64,000 nt of DNA from DASVRA01 sp036388855 (GTDB lineage: Bacteria > Pseudomonadota > Alphaproteobacteria > Caulobacterales > Caulobacteraceae): NCBI GenBank assembly GCA_036388855.1, contig DASVRA010000022.1:1-64000 (forward strand). Reading direction: 5' to 3'. Of this stretch, positions 1-11,101 are shown one piece after another. Every line of letters starts with the position of its first letter. The stretch's first letter is position 1. Under the pieces are notes generated by a model. That model did no database searches. It was not told where the DNA came from and saw only the letters and a program-made list of their open reading frames with translations. Made by a program: the position numbers and the translations under genes.

Positions 1-382
1 GGGCCAGGCCGGCGACAACGTCGGGGTGCTGCTGCGCGGCACCAAGCGCGAGGACGTGGAGCGCGGCCAGGTGCTGTGCAAGCCGGGCTCGATCACGCCC
101 CACACCAAGTTCACCGCCGAGGCCTACATCCTGACCAAGGAAGAGGGCGGCCGGCACACGCCGTTCTTCACCAACTACCGCCCGCAGTTCTACTTCCGCA
201 CCACCGACGTGACCGGGATCGTGCGGCTGAAGGAAGGGGTGGAGATGATCATGCCCGGCGACAACGCCGAGCTGGACGTGGAGCTGATCACCCCCATCGC
301 CATGGAGGAAAAGCTCCGCTTCGCCATCCGCGAAGGCGGCCGCACGGTCGGCGCCGGCGTGGTGAGCAAGATCATCGAGTAG
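1..382 (+). CDS. tuf: Elongation factor Tu, C-terminal part (5' end outside window)
   Basis: Elongation factor Tu carries aminoacyl-tRNA to the ribosomal A site as a GTP complex in the cytoplasm. Only about the last 126 residues are present, read in frame from base 2 and open to the left edge. They cover the end of domain 2 (GDNVGVLLRG, then KREDVERGQVL) and all of domain 3 (HTKFTAEAYIL, RPQFYFRTTDVTG, the GRTVGAGVVSKI tail). The domain 3 sequence is close to invariant in bacteria, so the identification is firm. The gene ends in TAG and is followed 30 bases later by a strong intrinsic terminator. Confidence 0.97.
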   Translation, partial: GQAGDNVGVLLRGTKREDVERGQVLCKPGSITPHTKFTAEAYILTKEEGGRHTPFFTNYRPQFYFRTTDVTGIVRLKEGVEMIMPGDNAELDVELITPIAMEEKLRFAIREGGRTVGAGVVSKIIE

Positions 383-412
383 TGGCTTAGGCGCCAACTC
401 TGCGCTTCAATG

Positions 413-446
413 CGGCCCCCGGAGCGATCCGGGGGCCGTTCTGTTT
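413..446 (+). terminator. Intrinsic terminator of tuf
   Basis: A perfect 11-bp GC stem (413-423 with 428-438) closes on the GNRA-type tetraloop GCGA and is followed by GTTCTGTTT. It sits 30 bases after the tuf stop, as expected for a Rho-independent terminator of a highly expressed gene. Confidence 0.85.
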
Positions 447-461
447 CCGGGGTGACGCTTG

Positions 462-650
462 ATGACCCGCCGAACCTTCGCCCAACGCTTCGGAGGCGGC
501 ACGCTGTGGATGTGGCTGGCGTGGGCGGCGTTCTGGGCCGCCGCGCTCTGGCTTTGTGTGCATTTCGATGTGGTGGAGAAGGTCGGCCACGACGGCGCAT
601 TCGCGCGCGACCCGGATCAGCGGGGACTGGCGCGGCAGGTGGCGACTTGA
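462..650 (+). CDS. Small single-pass membrane protein, function unknown
   Basis: A 62-residue protein with a basic N-terminus (MTRRTFAQRFGG) and one hydrophobic segment at roughly residues 14-33, rich in Trp and Ala, followed by a polar tail. ATG at 462 is preferred over the adjacent TTG at 459. Its TGA (648-650) overlaps the TTG start of the next gene at 647, which suggests translational coupling with the M15-like peptidase. I do not recognise the family. The call rests on the membrane segment, the coupling and its position between a terminator and a coding gene. Confidence 0.55.
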   Translation: MTRRTFAQRFGGGTLWMWLAWAAFWAAALWLCVHFDVVEKVGHDGAFARDPDQRGLARQVAT

Positions 651-1861
651 GGCGCCTGGGCCTCCTGGCCACGCTCCTCCTGACAAGCGCGGCGGCGGCG
701 CAGCCCGTGCCTTACCTAAGCCTGCGGCCCAACACGCAGGCGCAGGCGGGGCGGGATTGGTGCGGGCAGGCGGGGCTTTACCTACGCCGGGCGGGGCAGG
801 CCTCCTCGTGCGCCGACCTGCCGCCAACGGCTCGCGCGGTCAATTACTGGGGGTTGCCGCAGGATCCGGCGCGGCCGTGGAAGGGGACGCCCTACGCCGA
901 CCGGCGCAACGGCGCGAGCGAAGGCGGACGTGCGGCGTTCGCCGACGCCCGATGGGCAGCCCGCGCGATCGTGGTGGAGCTGAAAGACTGGCGCCGGGCT
1001 GGCGCTCGCTCGGCCAGCGACCTGTCGCCGCGGTTGGCGGCGGCGCGGTATGCGCCGGTCGCCGCCGAAAGGATCGCCAGCGCTGCGGGCGTGGGCTCGC
1101 AAGCGGATCTGCAGCTGTTCTACGAAGACGGGCGGGCGGGGCCGGGATTGAAGCCGGTGATGCGGGAGCTGGCGCGGGCGGCGCTCGGCGATGGCTACGA
1201 GGTCTCGGACGCGCTGGTCGAGGTCGGACTCGGCACGGCCGCCTATGAGCCGCTGGGCCAGGACGAGGCGGGGTTCCGCCGCTGGGTCGGCGAGGCGCCG
1301 CAGCGGGCGGGCGAGGTGTCCGGCTTCGAGGGGTTCCTGAGCAGCAATGGCGTGAGCGATGTGCTGCCCACATGGCAGGTGCTGCGCACGGCCTCCGACT
1401 GGCGAGGGTGCGGGGCGCCCTTCGCCGTGCCGCCGCAAGCTTATTGGCCCAATGTGGCGGGGGCGCTCAGGCTGATCCGCGACCGGGTGCGGCCGCGACT
1501 CGGTCCGGTGGAGGCGAAGTCGGGCTACCGCGAGCCGTGGATGAACGTCTGCGCCGGGGGGGCGCAGCGGAGCGCGCACCGGGAGTTCTGGGCGCTGGAC
1601 CTGGTGCCGCTCCAGCCGACCACGAGGCCCGAGCTGATGGCGCGGCTGTGCCCGGTCTATTCGCTCGAAGGCGAGGCGCTGAACCTGGGGCTGGGCTTCT
1701 ACGGCGGCGTGCGCTTCCACATCGACGCCCAGGCGCACCGGCTGTGGGCCAGCGACAATGGCCATCCCTACCAGCCCTGCGCGCCCGACGGCTCGGTCAA
1801 CCCGCCGCCGAACCTGCCGCCGCCGGAGCCGATCTGGCCGCCGGAGCCGGAGCCGCGCTAG
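647..1861 (+). CDS. Secreted M15-family (D-Ala-D-Ala carboxypeptidase-like) metallopeptidase
   Basis: A 404-residue protein beginning at TTG 647. This start gives a clean signal peptide (MRRLGLLATLLLTSAAAAQ) and overlaps the previous stop; upstream starts would run through the tuf terminator. The C-terminal third shows the M15 pattern: SGYR, then CAGGAQRSAHREFWALDL with the His and Asp zinc ligands, and a later FHID supplying the third ligand. Such enzymes cleave peptidoglycan stem peptides in the periplasm. The first 300 residues have no domain I can name. The C-terminus is Pro/Glu-rich (PPPNLPPPEPIWPPEPEPR). It converges on secA with only four bases between the stops. Confidence 0.65.
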   Translation: MRRLGLLATLLLTSAAAAQPVPYLSLRPNTQAQAGRDWCGQAGLYLRRAGQASSCADLPPTARAVNYWGLPQDPARPWKGTPYADRRNGASEGGRAAFADARWAARAIVVELKDWRRAGARSASDLSPRLAAARYAPVAAERIASAAGVGSQADLQLFYEDGRAGPGLKPVMRELARAALGDGYEVSDALVEVGLGTAAYEPLGQDEAGFRRWVGEAPQRAGEVSGFEGFLSSNGVSDVLPTWQVLRTASDWRGCGAPFAVPPQAYWPNVAGALRLIRDRVRPRLGPVEAKSGYREPWMNVCAGGAQRSAHREFWALDLVPLQPTTRPELMARLCPVYSLEGEALNLGLGFYGGVRFHIDAQAHRLWASDNGHPYQPCAPDGSVNPPPNLPPPEPIWPPEPEPR

Positions 1862-1865
1862 GGCC

Positions 1866-4658
<2,793 letters not shown>

Positions 4659-4880
4659 CTAAGGTGTCCGGGTGAGCGTCTTTGGCGCGCGAAACGTGGC
4701 GCGCGCCGGATCGGGCGTCTTTCGCACGGAAATGGTGCGGAAAGGGGGCCGGGGCTGGCGGTTTCCGCCCGACTTGCGCGCGGGCGAGACTTAGGCGCCG
4801 CCTCCAATGGTGTCAACGCGACGAGCCTAGCGGGGCGGTCGCGCGCGGTGCTAAGGCCGACGGCGAATCTGGAGCCTCGG
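4659..4880. promoter_or_regulatory. Divergent intergenic region between secA and the PPIase-argJ operon
   Basis: These 222 bases lie between two divergent starts and must hold the promoters for both transcription units. No convincing -35/-10 pair or operator palindrome could be picked out by eye. Confidence 0.4.
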
Positions 4881-5897
4881 ATGGGCGCGAGACGCGGCTT
4901 TGAACGAGTGGCGGCCGTGGCGCTCGCCTGTGCCGCGCTGGCGGCCTGCAACGGGCCGCAAGGGTTCGGCCGGGCGCCGGAGAAGGACGACCGCGCCGTG
5001 GCTAAGGTCGATGGAGAGACGGTGTGGGCCTCGGACGTGCGGCGCGAGGCGCAGGCGCAGGGGCTGATCGGCGAGGGGGAGGCGCTGCCGGTGTCCTCGC
5101 CGCAGTTCGGCAAGACGCTGGACCAGGTGGTCGATCAGAAGCTGATGGCGGACGAGGCGGCCAAGCGGCGGCTGGACCGCGGTGCCGTGGCGCAGCGGCG
5201 GCTGGCGGCGGCGCGGGAGCGGGTGCTGAGCGACCTGCTGCTCGAAAGCGTGGTGGCCAAGGCGGTGGACGAGCAGGCGGTCCAGCGGCTGTATCGCGAG
5301 CAGGTGCGGCTGGGACGCCGCCGCGAGGAGATGCGGCTGCGCCAGGTGGTGACCGCCACCGGGGCGGAGGCTCAAACCGTGCGCCGGTTGATCGCTGGCG
5401 GCGCTTCGATCGCGGCGCTGGCGCTGGAGCGCTCGACCGACGCGGAGACGCGGTTCAGCGGCGGCGATCTCGGCTATGTGGCGGTGGAGGACCTGCCGCC
5501 GGGTTACGCGGCAGCGCTGAGGGAGGCACAGGCGGGGGCGCTGGTGGGGCCGTTTCCGGTGAGCGGCGGGTTCGCGGTGGTGCGGGTGGAGGATCGTCGC
5601 ACGGGCGGGCCTCCCAGCTTCGCCGAGGCGCGCCCGCAGATCGTGCGGTTCCTCACCTATGACGAAATCCGCGACCTGCTGGCGCGGCTGCGGGACAAGT
5701 CCAAGGTCCAGGTGCTGATCCCCAGAGCCCGGTCCGCGCAAGCCGTGCCTCCGTCGGCGGCATCCGCGCCTTCCGCGACGCCCGCCGCCCCACAGGCGGC
5801 GCAGCCGCAAGCGGCCCCCATGTTCATCCCGCCGGGCGGCACGCGGCCGACTGCCTCCGCCGCGCCCGCGGCTTCCTCCGCCGAGGCCGCGCGGTGA
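4881..5897 (+). CDS. Parvulin-type peptidyl-prolyl cis-trans isomerase, lipoprotein
   Basis: A 338-residue envelope foldase of the SurA/PrsA/PpiC type. ATG 4881 gives a lipoprotein signal ending in the lipobox LAAC, so the protein should be lipid-anchored on the periplasmic side. An N-terminal helical chaperone region (about 35-150) is followed by a parvulin domain (about 155-250) with RLRQVV, FSGGDLGYV and GPFPVSGGFAVVRV. The last 60 residues are an Ala/Pro/Gln low-complexity tail. It is the first gene of a coupled operon; its TGA overlaps the GTG of argJ. Its position between secA and argJ matches what I recall of Caulobacter genomes. Confidence 0.85.
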   Translation: MGARRGFERVAAVALACAALAACNGPQGFGRAPEKDDRAVAKVDGETVWASDVRREAQAQGLIGEGEALPVSSPQFGKTLDQVVDQKLMADEAAKRRLDRGAVAQRRLAAARERVLSDLLLESVVAKAVDEQAVQRLYREQVRLGRRREEMRLRQVVTATGAEAQTVRRLIAGGASIAALALERSTDAETRFSGGDLGYVAVEDLPPGYAAALREAQAGALVGPFPVSGGFAVVRVEDRRTGGPPSFAEARPQIVRFLTYDEIRDLLARLRDKSKVQVLIPRARSAQAVPPSAASAPSATPAAPQAAQPQAAPMFIPPGGTRPTASAAPAASSAEAAR

Positions 5898-7327
5898 AGC
5901 CGCCGGCGCGGCGCGGCCGCATCCGTGAGCGGCTGGCGGCGGCGGCGCATCCCGTGGAGGTGGTCGGCCAGACGATCGAGCGGACCCTAGACCCTCTGAC
6001 GGCGGTGCTGAAGCGGGCCGCGCTTCGGCGCGCCGAACGCGACAGCCGGCAGTTCGAGGAGCCCGCGCCGGAGCCGGTGGCCCCTCCGGCGCCGCGCAGC
6101 CGCGTCTCGCCCTTGGCCGTGCCCTTTCCGGAGATGCCGCCGACGCCGGGCGTCGAGCTGGCCTCTGCCTACGCAGGGCTGCGGCGGCGGCAGAAGGACG
6201 ATGTGGTGCTGATGCGGTTCGCGCCCGGCACCGCTTGCGCCGGGGTGTTCACCCGCCACGCCGTGGCGGCCGCGCCTGTCGAGTGGTGCCGCCGGCACTT
6301 GGAGGCCAGTGGTGGCGAGGTGCGGGCGCTGGTCGTCAACGCGGGCTGCGCCAACTCCATGGCCGGCAAGGCGGGGACGGACGCGGCGCGGCGGGTGGCG
6401 GCGGCGGCGGCCAAGCGGCTGGGCGTGCGCCAGCGCGAGGTGATGCTGGCGTCCACTGGGCCCATGGGCGGGGCGCTGGACGACGCTAAGCTGACAGGCA
6501 AGCTGCCGCAACTGGAGCAGCGGCTGGCGCCCGCCAGCTGGGAGGACGCGGCGCGGGCGATCATGAGCACCGACACCTTCCCCAAGGGCGCCTGCGCGAC
6601 GGCCGAGGTGGAGGGGCGGACGGTGCGGATCGCCGGCATCGCCAAAGGCTCGGGCATGGTGGCGCCGGACATGGCGACGGTGCTGGCCTTCATCGCCACC
6701 GACGCGGCGATCAACGCGTCCGCCTTGCAGACGCTGGCGGGGCTATATGTCCGTTCGACTTTTAACAGCGTGACGGTGGATGGCGACGCCTCCACCAACG
6801 ACTGCTGCCTGCTGTTCGCCACCGGGGCCTCGGGCGCGCCCAAGATCACTCGCGCAGGGGACAAGCGGCTAGTGGATTTTCGCGAGAAGCTCGAACAGGT
6901 GATGTTCGAGCTAGCTCTCCAAGTGGTGCGCGACGGGGAGGGCGCCTCCAAGCTAATCAAGGTCGGCGTCACCGGCGCCGCGAATCCAGCCTCGGCGCGA
7001 AAGATCGCCCGCGCCATCGCCACCAGCGTCGGCGTTCGCGCTGCACTGTCGGGCGGCGAGCCGAACTGGAGCCGGGTCGTGGCCGCCGCTGGACAGGCCG
7101 ACGAGCCGCTCCGGCGCGAACACCTGTCGCTGCGCTTCGGCGGCGTGACAGTGCTGGCGGAGGGCGCGATCACCGGCGGCTATGTGGACGAAGCCCTGCG
7201 CGACTATCTTGGCGGGCGCGAGATCGAGGTGGGGCTGGACGCCGGCGTCGGCCCCAGCCGCGCGGTGGTCTGGACCTGCGACCTCACCCCCCGCTACGTC
7301 GAGCTGAACCAAGGGATGCGCGGGTGA
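5894..7327 (+). CDS. argJ: Bifunctional ornithine acetyltransferase / N-acetylglutamate synthase
   Basis: ArgJ moves acetyl groups from N-acetylornithine to glutamate in arginine biosynthesis. The protein is made as one chain that self-cleaves at an Ala-Thr bond. Here the site is KGSGMVAPDMA/TVLAF, with the nucleophile Thr at residue 262. Other family features are VVNAGCAN, GKAGTDAA, STDTFPKG and FNSVTVDGDASTND. At 477 residues it is about 70 longer than usual: the canonical core begins near PEMPP (residue 80), after a basic Arg/Ala- and Pro-rich extension. GTG 5894 is supported by the 4-base overlap with the PPIase stop; GTG 6077 would give a normal-length protein and is an alternative. The likely oxyanion-hole stretch reads STGPMG rather than the common TGVIG. 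Confidence 0.92.
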   Translation: MKPPARRGRIRERLAAAAHPVEVVGQTIERTLDPLTAVLKRAALRRAERDSRQFEEPAPEPVAPPAPRSRVSPLAVPFPEMPPTPGVELASAYAGLRRRQKDDVVLMRFAPGTACAGVFTRHAVAAAPVEWCRRHLEASGGEVRALVVNAGCANSMAGKAGTDAARRVAAAAAKRLGVRQREVMLASTGPMGGALDDAKLTGKLPQLEQRLAPASWEDAARAIMSTDTFPKGACATAEVEGRTVRIAGIAKGSGMVAPDMATVLAFIATDAAINASALQTLAGLYVRSTFNSVTVDGDASTNDCCLLFATGASGAPKITRAGDKRLVDFREKLEQVMFELALQVVRDGEGASKLIKVGVTGAANPASARKIARAIATSVGVRAALSGGEPNWSRVVAAAGQADEPLRREHLSLRFGGVTVLAEGAITGGYVDEALRDYLGGREIEVGLDAGVGPSRAVVWTCDLTPRYVELNQGMRG

Positions 7328-8055
7328 ACGCGCTGGAGGTCCGGGGGCTCGGCAAGAGCTTCGGCAAGCAGCGGGCGGTCGACGGGCTGGACCTCGGCGT
7401 GCGCGCGGGCGAGCTCTATGCGCTGCTTGGCCCAAACGGCGCGGGCAAAACCACGACGCTGCGCATGGTGGTGGGGTTGCTGCAGCCGGACCGGGGCGAG
7501 ATTTCCGTGTTCGGCATGGACGCCCGCAAGGACCCGCGCGGAGCCAAGCGGCTGATGGCGTGGCTGCCGGACGAGCCGATGCTCTACGACAAACTCAACC
7601 CGCTGGAATACCTGGAGTTCGTCGCGGGCCTTTGGGACGTGCCGGCGGTTCAGGCGCGGGCCAGGGCAGAGGAACTGCTGCGCTGGCTGGGGCTGTGGGA
7701 GCAGCGCGGCCAGCGTTGCGAGAGCTTCTCGCGCGGGATGAAGCAGAAGACGGCGCTGGCCGGGGCGCTGATCCACGACCCGCGCCTGCTGATCCTCGAC
7801 GAGCCGTTGACCGGCCTGGACGCGGCCGCCGCAAGGCAGGTGAAGGACCTGCTGCAGGAACGCGCCCGCGCCGGGGGCACGGTGATCCTGACCACCCACA
7901 TCCTGGAGGTGGCCGAGCGGGTCTCCGATCGCATCGGCATCATCCAGGACGGCCGCCTGCGGGCCGAAGGTACACTGGAGGAACTGCGCGCCAGCGCCGG
8001 CGCTGGGCAGTCGACGCTGGAAGACGTGTTCCTGCAGCTGGTGACGGCGGGGTGA
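7324..8055 (+). CDS. ABC transporter ATP-binding protein (ABC-2 export type)
   Basis: A 243-residue cytoplasmic ATPase with Walker A GPNGAGKTT, signature-like SFSRGMKQK, Walker B LLILDEPLTGLD and the H-loop TTHILEVAERV. It begins with GTG overlapping the argJ stop and ends overlapping the GTG of the permease at 8052, so the two products are probably made in step as one exporter. It resembles the CcmA/NatA group that pairs with ABC-2 permeases. The substrate cannot be read from the sequence. Confidence 0.9.
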   Translation: MNALEVRGLGKSFGKQRAVDGLDLGVRAGELYALLGPNGAGKTTTLRMVVGLLQPDRGEISVFGMDARKDPRGAKRLMAWLPDEPMLYDKLNPLEYLEFVAGLWDVPAVQARARAEELLRWLGLWEQRGQRCESFSRGMKQKTALAGALIHDPRLLILDEPLTGLDAAAARQVKDLLQERARAGGTVILTTHILEVAERVSDRIGIIQDGRLRAEGTLEELRASAGAGQSTLEDVFLQLVTAG

Positions 8056-9614
8056 GGCTGCCGCGCTCCAACACCGCGTTGGGCCTGCTTGGGCACGAAC
8101 TGCGCGTAGCGCTGCGCGGCTGGTTCGGCCGCCGCGCGGACGGCCGCCGCAGGAGCCAGCTTCAATTGGTGATCGCCCTGGCCTTCCTCGTGTTCATCGC
8201 CGCCGTGGCGGGCGTGCCGGCGGGCCTGGGGCTGCGGCAGGCCCAGGTGGCGCCGAACCCGGTGATCCTGGCCTTCGGCGCGGGCGCCTATGCCGCGGTC
8301 CTGACCCTGATGATCTCCCAGACCCTGGTGGCGGCGGTGCAGGCGCTCTACGACCGCGGCGACCTCGACCTGCTGCTGTCCTCGCCCACTTCCGTGACGC
8401 GGGTGATCGCGGTGCGCGCGCTGGGCATGGCGGTGAGCGCAAGCCTGGTGTTCGTGATCTTCCTCACGCCGGTGATCGTCCCGGTGGCGGTGCTGGCAGG
8501 GCCGAAGTGGCTGTCCGCTTACGGCGTGCTCGTCTCACTGGCGCTGTTCGCCACGTCGGCGGGCCTGCTGCTGGCGCTGGGGATGCTGTCGTGGCTCGGC
8601 CCCCGCCGCACCAAGACCTTCGCCCAGGTGGCGGCCGCCCTGATCGGCGCGGGCTTCTTCCTGGTGTTCCAGTTCCAGAACATCACCGGCCGGGAACGCG
8701 CCGAGGGCGCCTGGACCCATATCGCCCGGCTCGCCGCCGGCGGCGACCTGCGCTTGCCCGAATTCGCCACCTGGCCGGCGCGAGCCGTTTTGGGCGAACC
8801 GCTGCCGCTGCTGGCGCTGCTAGGGGCGAGCCTGGCGGCCTTCGCCCTGGCGGTGGCGGTGGCCGGGCGGCGCTTCGCCGCCGACGCCGCGGTCGCCAAG
8901 GGAGCCGACGCCGGTCCCCGCCGCGCCGGGCCTAGGCTCGGCAGCTTCGCGGGCGGCGCGTTCCAGGCGGTGCTGCGCAAGGAGCTGCGGCTGATGCTAC
9001 GCGACCCGGCGCTGCTCTCGCAGGTGCTGTTGCGCGTACTCTATCTGCTGCCGTTGGGGTTCCTGGTCCTGCGCAACTTTGGGGCGCAACGGGAGGCGGT
9101 GCTCACAGGCGCCGCTGCCGGGATCGTGTTCATGGCCGGGCAGCTGGGCGCCAGCCTGTCCTGGATCACCGTCTCGGCCGAGGACGCGCCGGCGCTGCTC
9201 ACCCTGTCGCCCACCCCGGCCGGGCGGCTGTGGCGGGCCAAGCTGGCGGCGGCCATGCTGCCGTTGGCCGGCCTGCTGCTCTTCCCTCTCGGCGCGCTCG
9301 CCTATGTCTCGCCGCCGGCCGCCCTTGCCGCCGGCATGGCCGCCGCGGGCGCGGGTTTGTCCGCCGGGCTGATCAACATCTGGATGCAGCGGCCGGCCAA
9401 GCGCCAGGACCTGCGCCGGCGCAGGAGCGCCTCCGTCGCCGCTTCAATCGCCGAGTTGGTGACCGGAATCCTGTGGGCCGCGTCGGCCGGGCTGTTCATC
9501 TCCGGCTTCGCCTGGTGGGCCTCGGCGGTCCCCGCGCTTTTCGCTGTCGCCGTGCTCCTGGCGCTCCGGCGGCCGGAGGAAACCATCTTGCGCCGGCTGG
9601 CGGAGGCGCAGTGA
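8052..9614 (+). CDS. ABC-2 type permease, multi-spanning membrane protein
   Basis: A 520-residue integral membrane protein with many hydrophobic segments, including ones near residues 36-58, 70-95, 112-140, 150-185, 190-210, 260-280, 330-350 and 375-440, plus a C-terminal pair. Its start (GTG 8052) overlaps the ATPase stop, and it is the natural membrane partner of that ATPase. The long form with two membrane halves is typical of permeases paired with CcmA-like ATPases. It was not matched to a named family. Its stop overlaps the mutT start. Confidence 0.8.
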   Translation: MRLPRSNTALGLLGHELRVALRGWFGRRADGRRRSQLQLVIALAFLVFIAAVAGVPAGLGLRQAQVAPNPVILAFGAGAYAAVLTLMISQTLVAAVQALYDRGDLDLLLSSPTSVTRVIAVRALGMAVSASLVFVIFLTPVIVPVAVLAGPKWLSAYGVLVSLALFATSAGLLLALGMLSWLGPRRTKTFAQVAAALIGAGFFLVFQFQNITGRERAEGAWTHIARLAAGGDLRLPEFATWPARAVLGEPLPLLALLGASLAAFALAVAVAGRRFAADAAVAKGADAGPRRAGPRLGSFAGGAFQAVLRKELRLMLRDPALLSQVLLRVLYLLPLGFLVLRNFGAQREAVLTGAAAGIVFMAGQLGASLSWITVSAEDAPALLTLSPTPAGRLWRAKLAAAMLPLAGLLLFPLGALAYVSPPAALAAGMAAAGAGLSAGLINIWMQRPAKRQDLRRRRSASVAASIAELVTGILWAASAGLFISGFAWWASAVPALFAVAVLLALRRPEETILRRLAEAQ

Positions 9615-10024
9615 GCGAAGCCGCCAAGCCCCTGGTCTTGGTGATCGCCTGCGCCCTGGTGGACGCGGATGGCCGTGTGCTGATCTGCAAACGCCCGCAA
9701 GGTAAACAGCTGGCCGGGCTGTGGGAGTTTCCCGGGGGCAAGCTGGAAAATGGTGAGACTCCAGAGGCTTGCCTGATCCGGGAGCTGCGCGAGGAGTTGG
9801 GGGTCGAGGTGACGGCGGCCTGCCTAGCCCCCTTCGTGTTCACCTCGCACGCTTACGATTCCTTTCACCTCCTCATGCCACTCTACCTCTGTCGACGCTG
9901 GGACGGATTCGTCCGAGCCCTTGAACACGAGGCCTTGGCATGGGTGAAACCCGATCAACTCGCGGCCTATCCGATGCCGCCCGCGGACCTGCCGCTCGCC
10001 GCCTATCTGCGCGATTTCCTTTGA
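9611..10024 (+). CDS. mutT: 8-oxo-dGTP diphosphatase, Nudix hydrolase
   Basis: MutT hydrolyses oxidised dGTP to keep 8-oxoguanine out of DNA. The 137-residue protein has a complete Nudix box (GGKLENGETPEACLIREL followed by REELGV) and the ICKRPQGKQLAGLWEFPGG lead typical of MutT. The C-terminal WVKPDQLAAYPMPPAD segment is also characteristic. GTG 9611 overlaps the permease stop, and its own TGA overlaps the TTG of the Flp pilin gene. Confidence 0.92.
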   Translation: MSEAAKPLVLVIACALVDADGRVLICKRPQGKQLAGLWEFPGGKLENGETPEACLIRELREELGVEVTAACLAPFVFTSHAYDSFHLLMPLYLCRRWDGFVRALEHEALAWVKPDQLAAYPMPPADLPLAAYLRDFL

Positions 10025-10182
10025 GCCGGCTGGTCCGTGACGAGGGCGGCGCCACCGCCATCGAATACGGACTGATGGCCGCGATGCTGGCCGTGGTGGT
10101 GATTGCCTGCGTAGCGGCGCTGACGCCAGGCATGGACACCATGTTCAGCGGCATCGTCGCGAAGTTTCCGACGATCAGCTAG
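10021..10182 (+). CDS. Flp/Fap-type IVb pilin, orphan
   Basis: A 53-residue class III (Flp) prepilin starting at TTG 10021, which overlaps the mutT stop. It has a short basic leader (LSRLVRDEGG), the processing motif G/ATAIEY with Glu5-Tyr6, and a hydrophobic stretch of about 20 residues (LMAAMLAVVVIACVAALTPG). Flp pilins are cut by CpaA-type peptidases and assembled into Tad/Cpa pili. No tad/cpa gene is nearby, so it is an orphan at the end of a metabolic operon. Its TAG shares the palindrome CTAG with the stop of the opposing methyltransferase gene. Confidence 0.85.
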   Translation: MSRLVRDEGGATAIEYGLMAAMLAVVVIACVAALTPGMDTMFSGIVAKFPTIS

Positions 10183-11090
10183 CCCGCCCGATCCGCCGGT
10201 TTCCCCTCGTGGGCGCCTAGCGCGTCGGCGAGCCGCATCTTCGCCGAGCCGGGCCGCAGCGGCTGCTGCTGGCTCGCGTGTGGCGCCCACCCGGTCATGG
10301 TGACGATCTCGAACGTGGCGGCGACCTTGCCGTCGGCGCGGGCGAAGCGCGCAGCATAGAGCTCGAACATCCGCGCCAGCACCGCCCGCGTCAGAGGACG
10401 TGCGGGACGATCCAGGAGCACGCCCGTCTCACCCATCGCCCGTAGGTCGCGCAGCAGCGCCAGCGGGTCGCCATAGAATACAGGAACGGCATCGGCGTCC
10501 GCCACGGGGAGGGCGAAGCCGGTGCGCTGGAGCAGGCGCGCCGCGTCGGTGACCTCGGCGAAGGGGGAGACGCGCGGGCCGGCGCCGCCCGCGATCTCAG
10601 TCTCGGCCTCCAGCAGCGTCTGGCGCAGTTCGATGAGCGTGCGGCCGCCGAAGATCGAGCCGATGAACAGGCCGTCGGGCTTCAGCGCGCGGCGGATCTG
10701 GACGAGCGCGCCTGGCAGGTCGTTGGTCCAGTGCAGCGCCAAGTTGGAGACCACGAGGTCCAGGCTTTCCGGCGCGAACGGCAGCCGCTCCTCGTCGGCG
10801 GCCACGCGCGGGCCGCCGCGCCCCGCGAGCATAGGGAGCGACAGGTCCGTTTCGACTAGGAGGCCGATCCGGTCGCCCGCCGAACTCTCTGCCAGGGCTT
10901 GGGCGAAGCTCCCTTCCCGCGCCCCTAGCTCGACCGCGACGGGGAAGTCGCGCATGATCGCTTCCAGGCGCTGCACCGCGTCCTCCGCCGCGCGCGCGCG
11001 CAGGAAGCTCGCATCTGCGGGGGCGCGCGCGGCGCGGTCGAGGCGGCGGCGGTGCAGGGCGCGGTCGAACAGGAGGGGCGGGGCGTCCAT
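10179..11090 (-). CDS. SAM-dependent methyltransferase-fold protein, BioC/NDUFAF5-like
   Basis: A 303-residue Rossmann-fold protein starting at ATG 11090. It shows VAVELGAREGSFAQAL (SAM-binding motif I), LLVETDLSLPML, and VVSNLALHWTNDLPGAL followed by RALKPDGLFIGSIFGG. These match the alphaproteobacterial relatives of mitochondrial NDUFAF5, which acts in complex I assembly, and of BioC. The position divergent from comF supports this. Which reaction it performs, methylation or hydroxylation, cannot be read here. Confidence 0.78.
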   Translation of the reverse strand: MDAPPLLFDRALHRRRLDRAARAPADASFLRARAAEDAVQRLEAIMRDFPVAVELGAREGSFAQALAESSAGDRIGLLVETDLSLPMLAGRGGPRVAADEERLPFAPESLDLVVSNLALHWTNDLPGALVQIRRALKPDGLFIGSIFGGRTLIELRQTLLEAETEIAGGAGPRVSPFAEVTDAARLLQRTGFALPVADADAVPVFYGDPLALLRDLRAMGETGVLLDRPARPLTRAVLARMFELYAARFARADGKVAATFEIVTMTGWAPHASQQQPLRPGSAKMRLADALGAHEGKPADRAG

Positions 11091-11101
11091 GAGCGCGCAA
11101 G

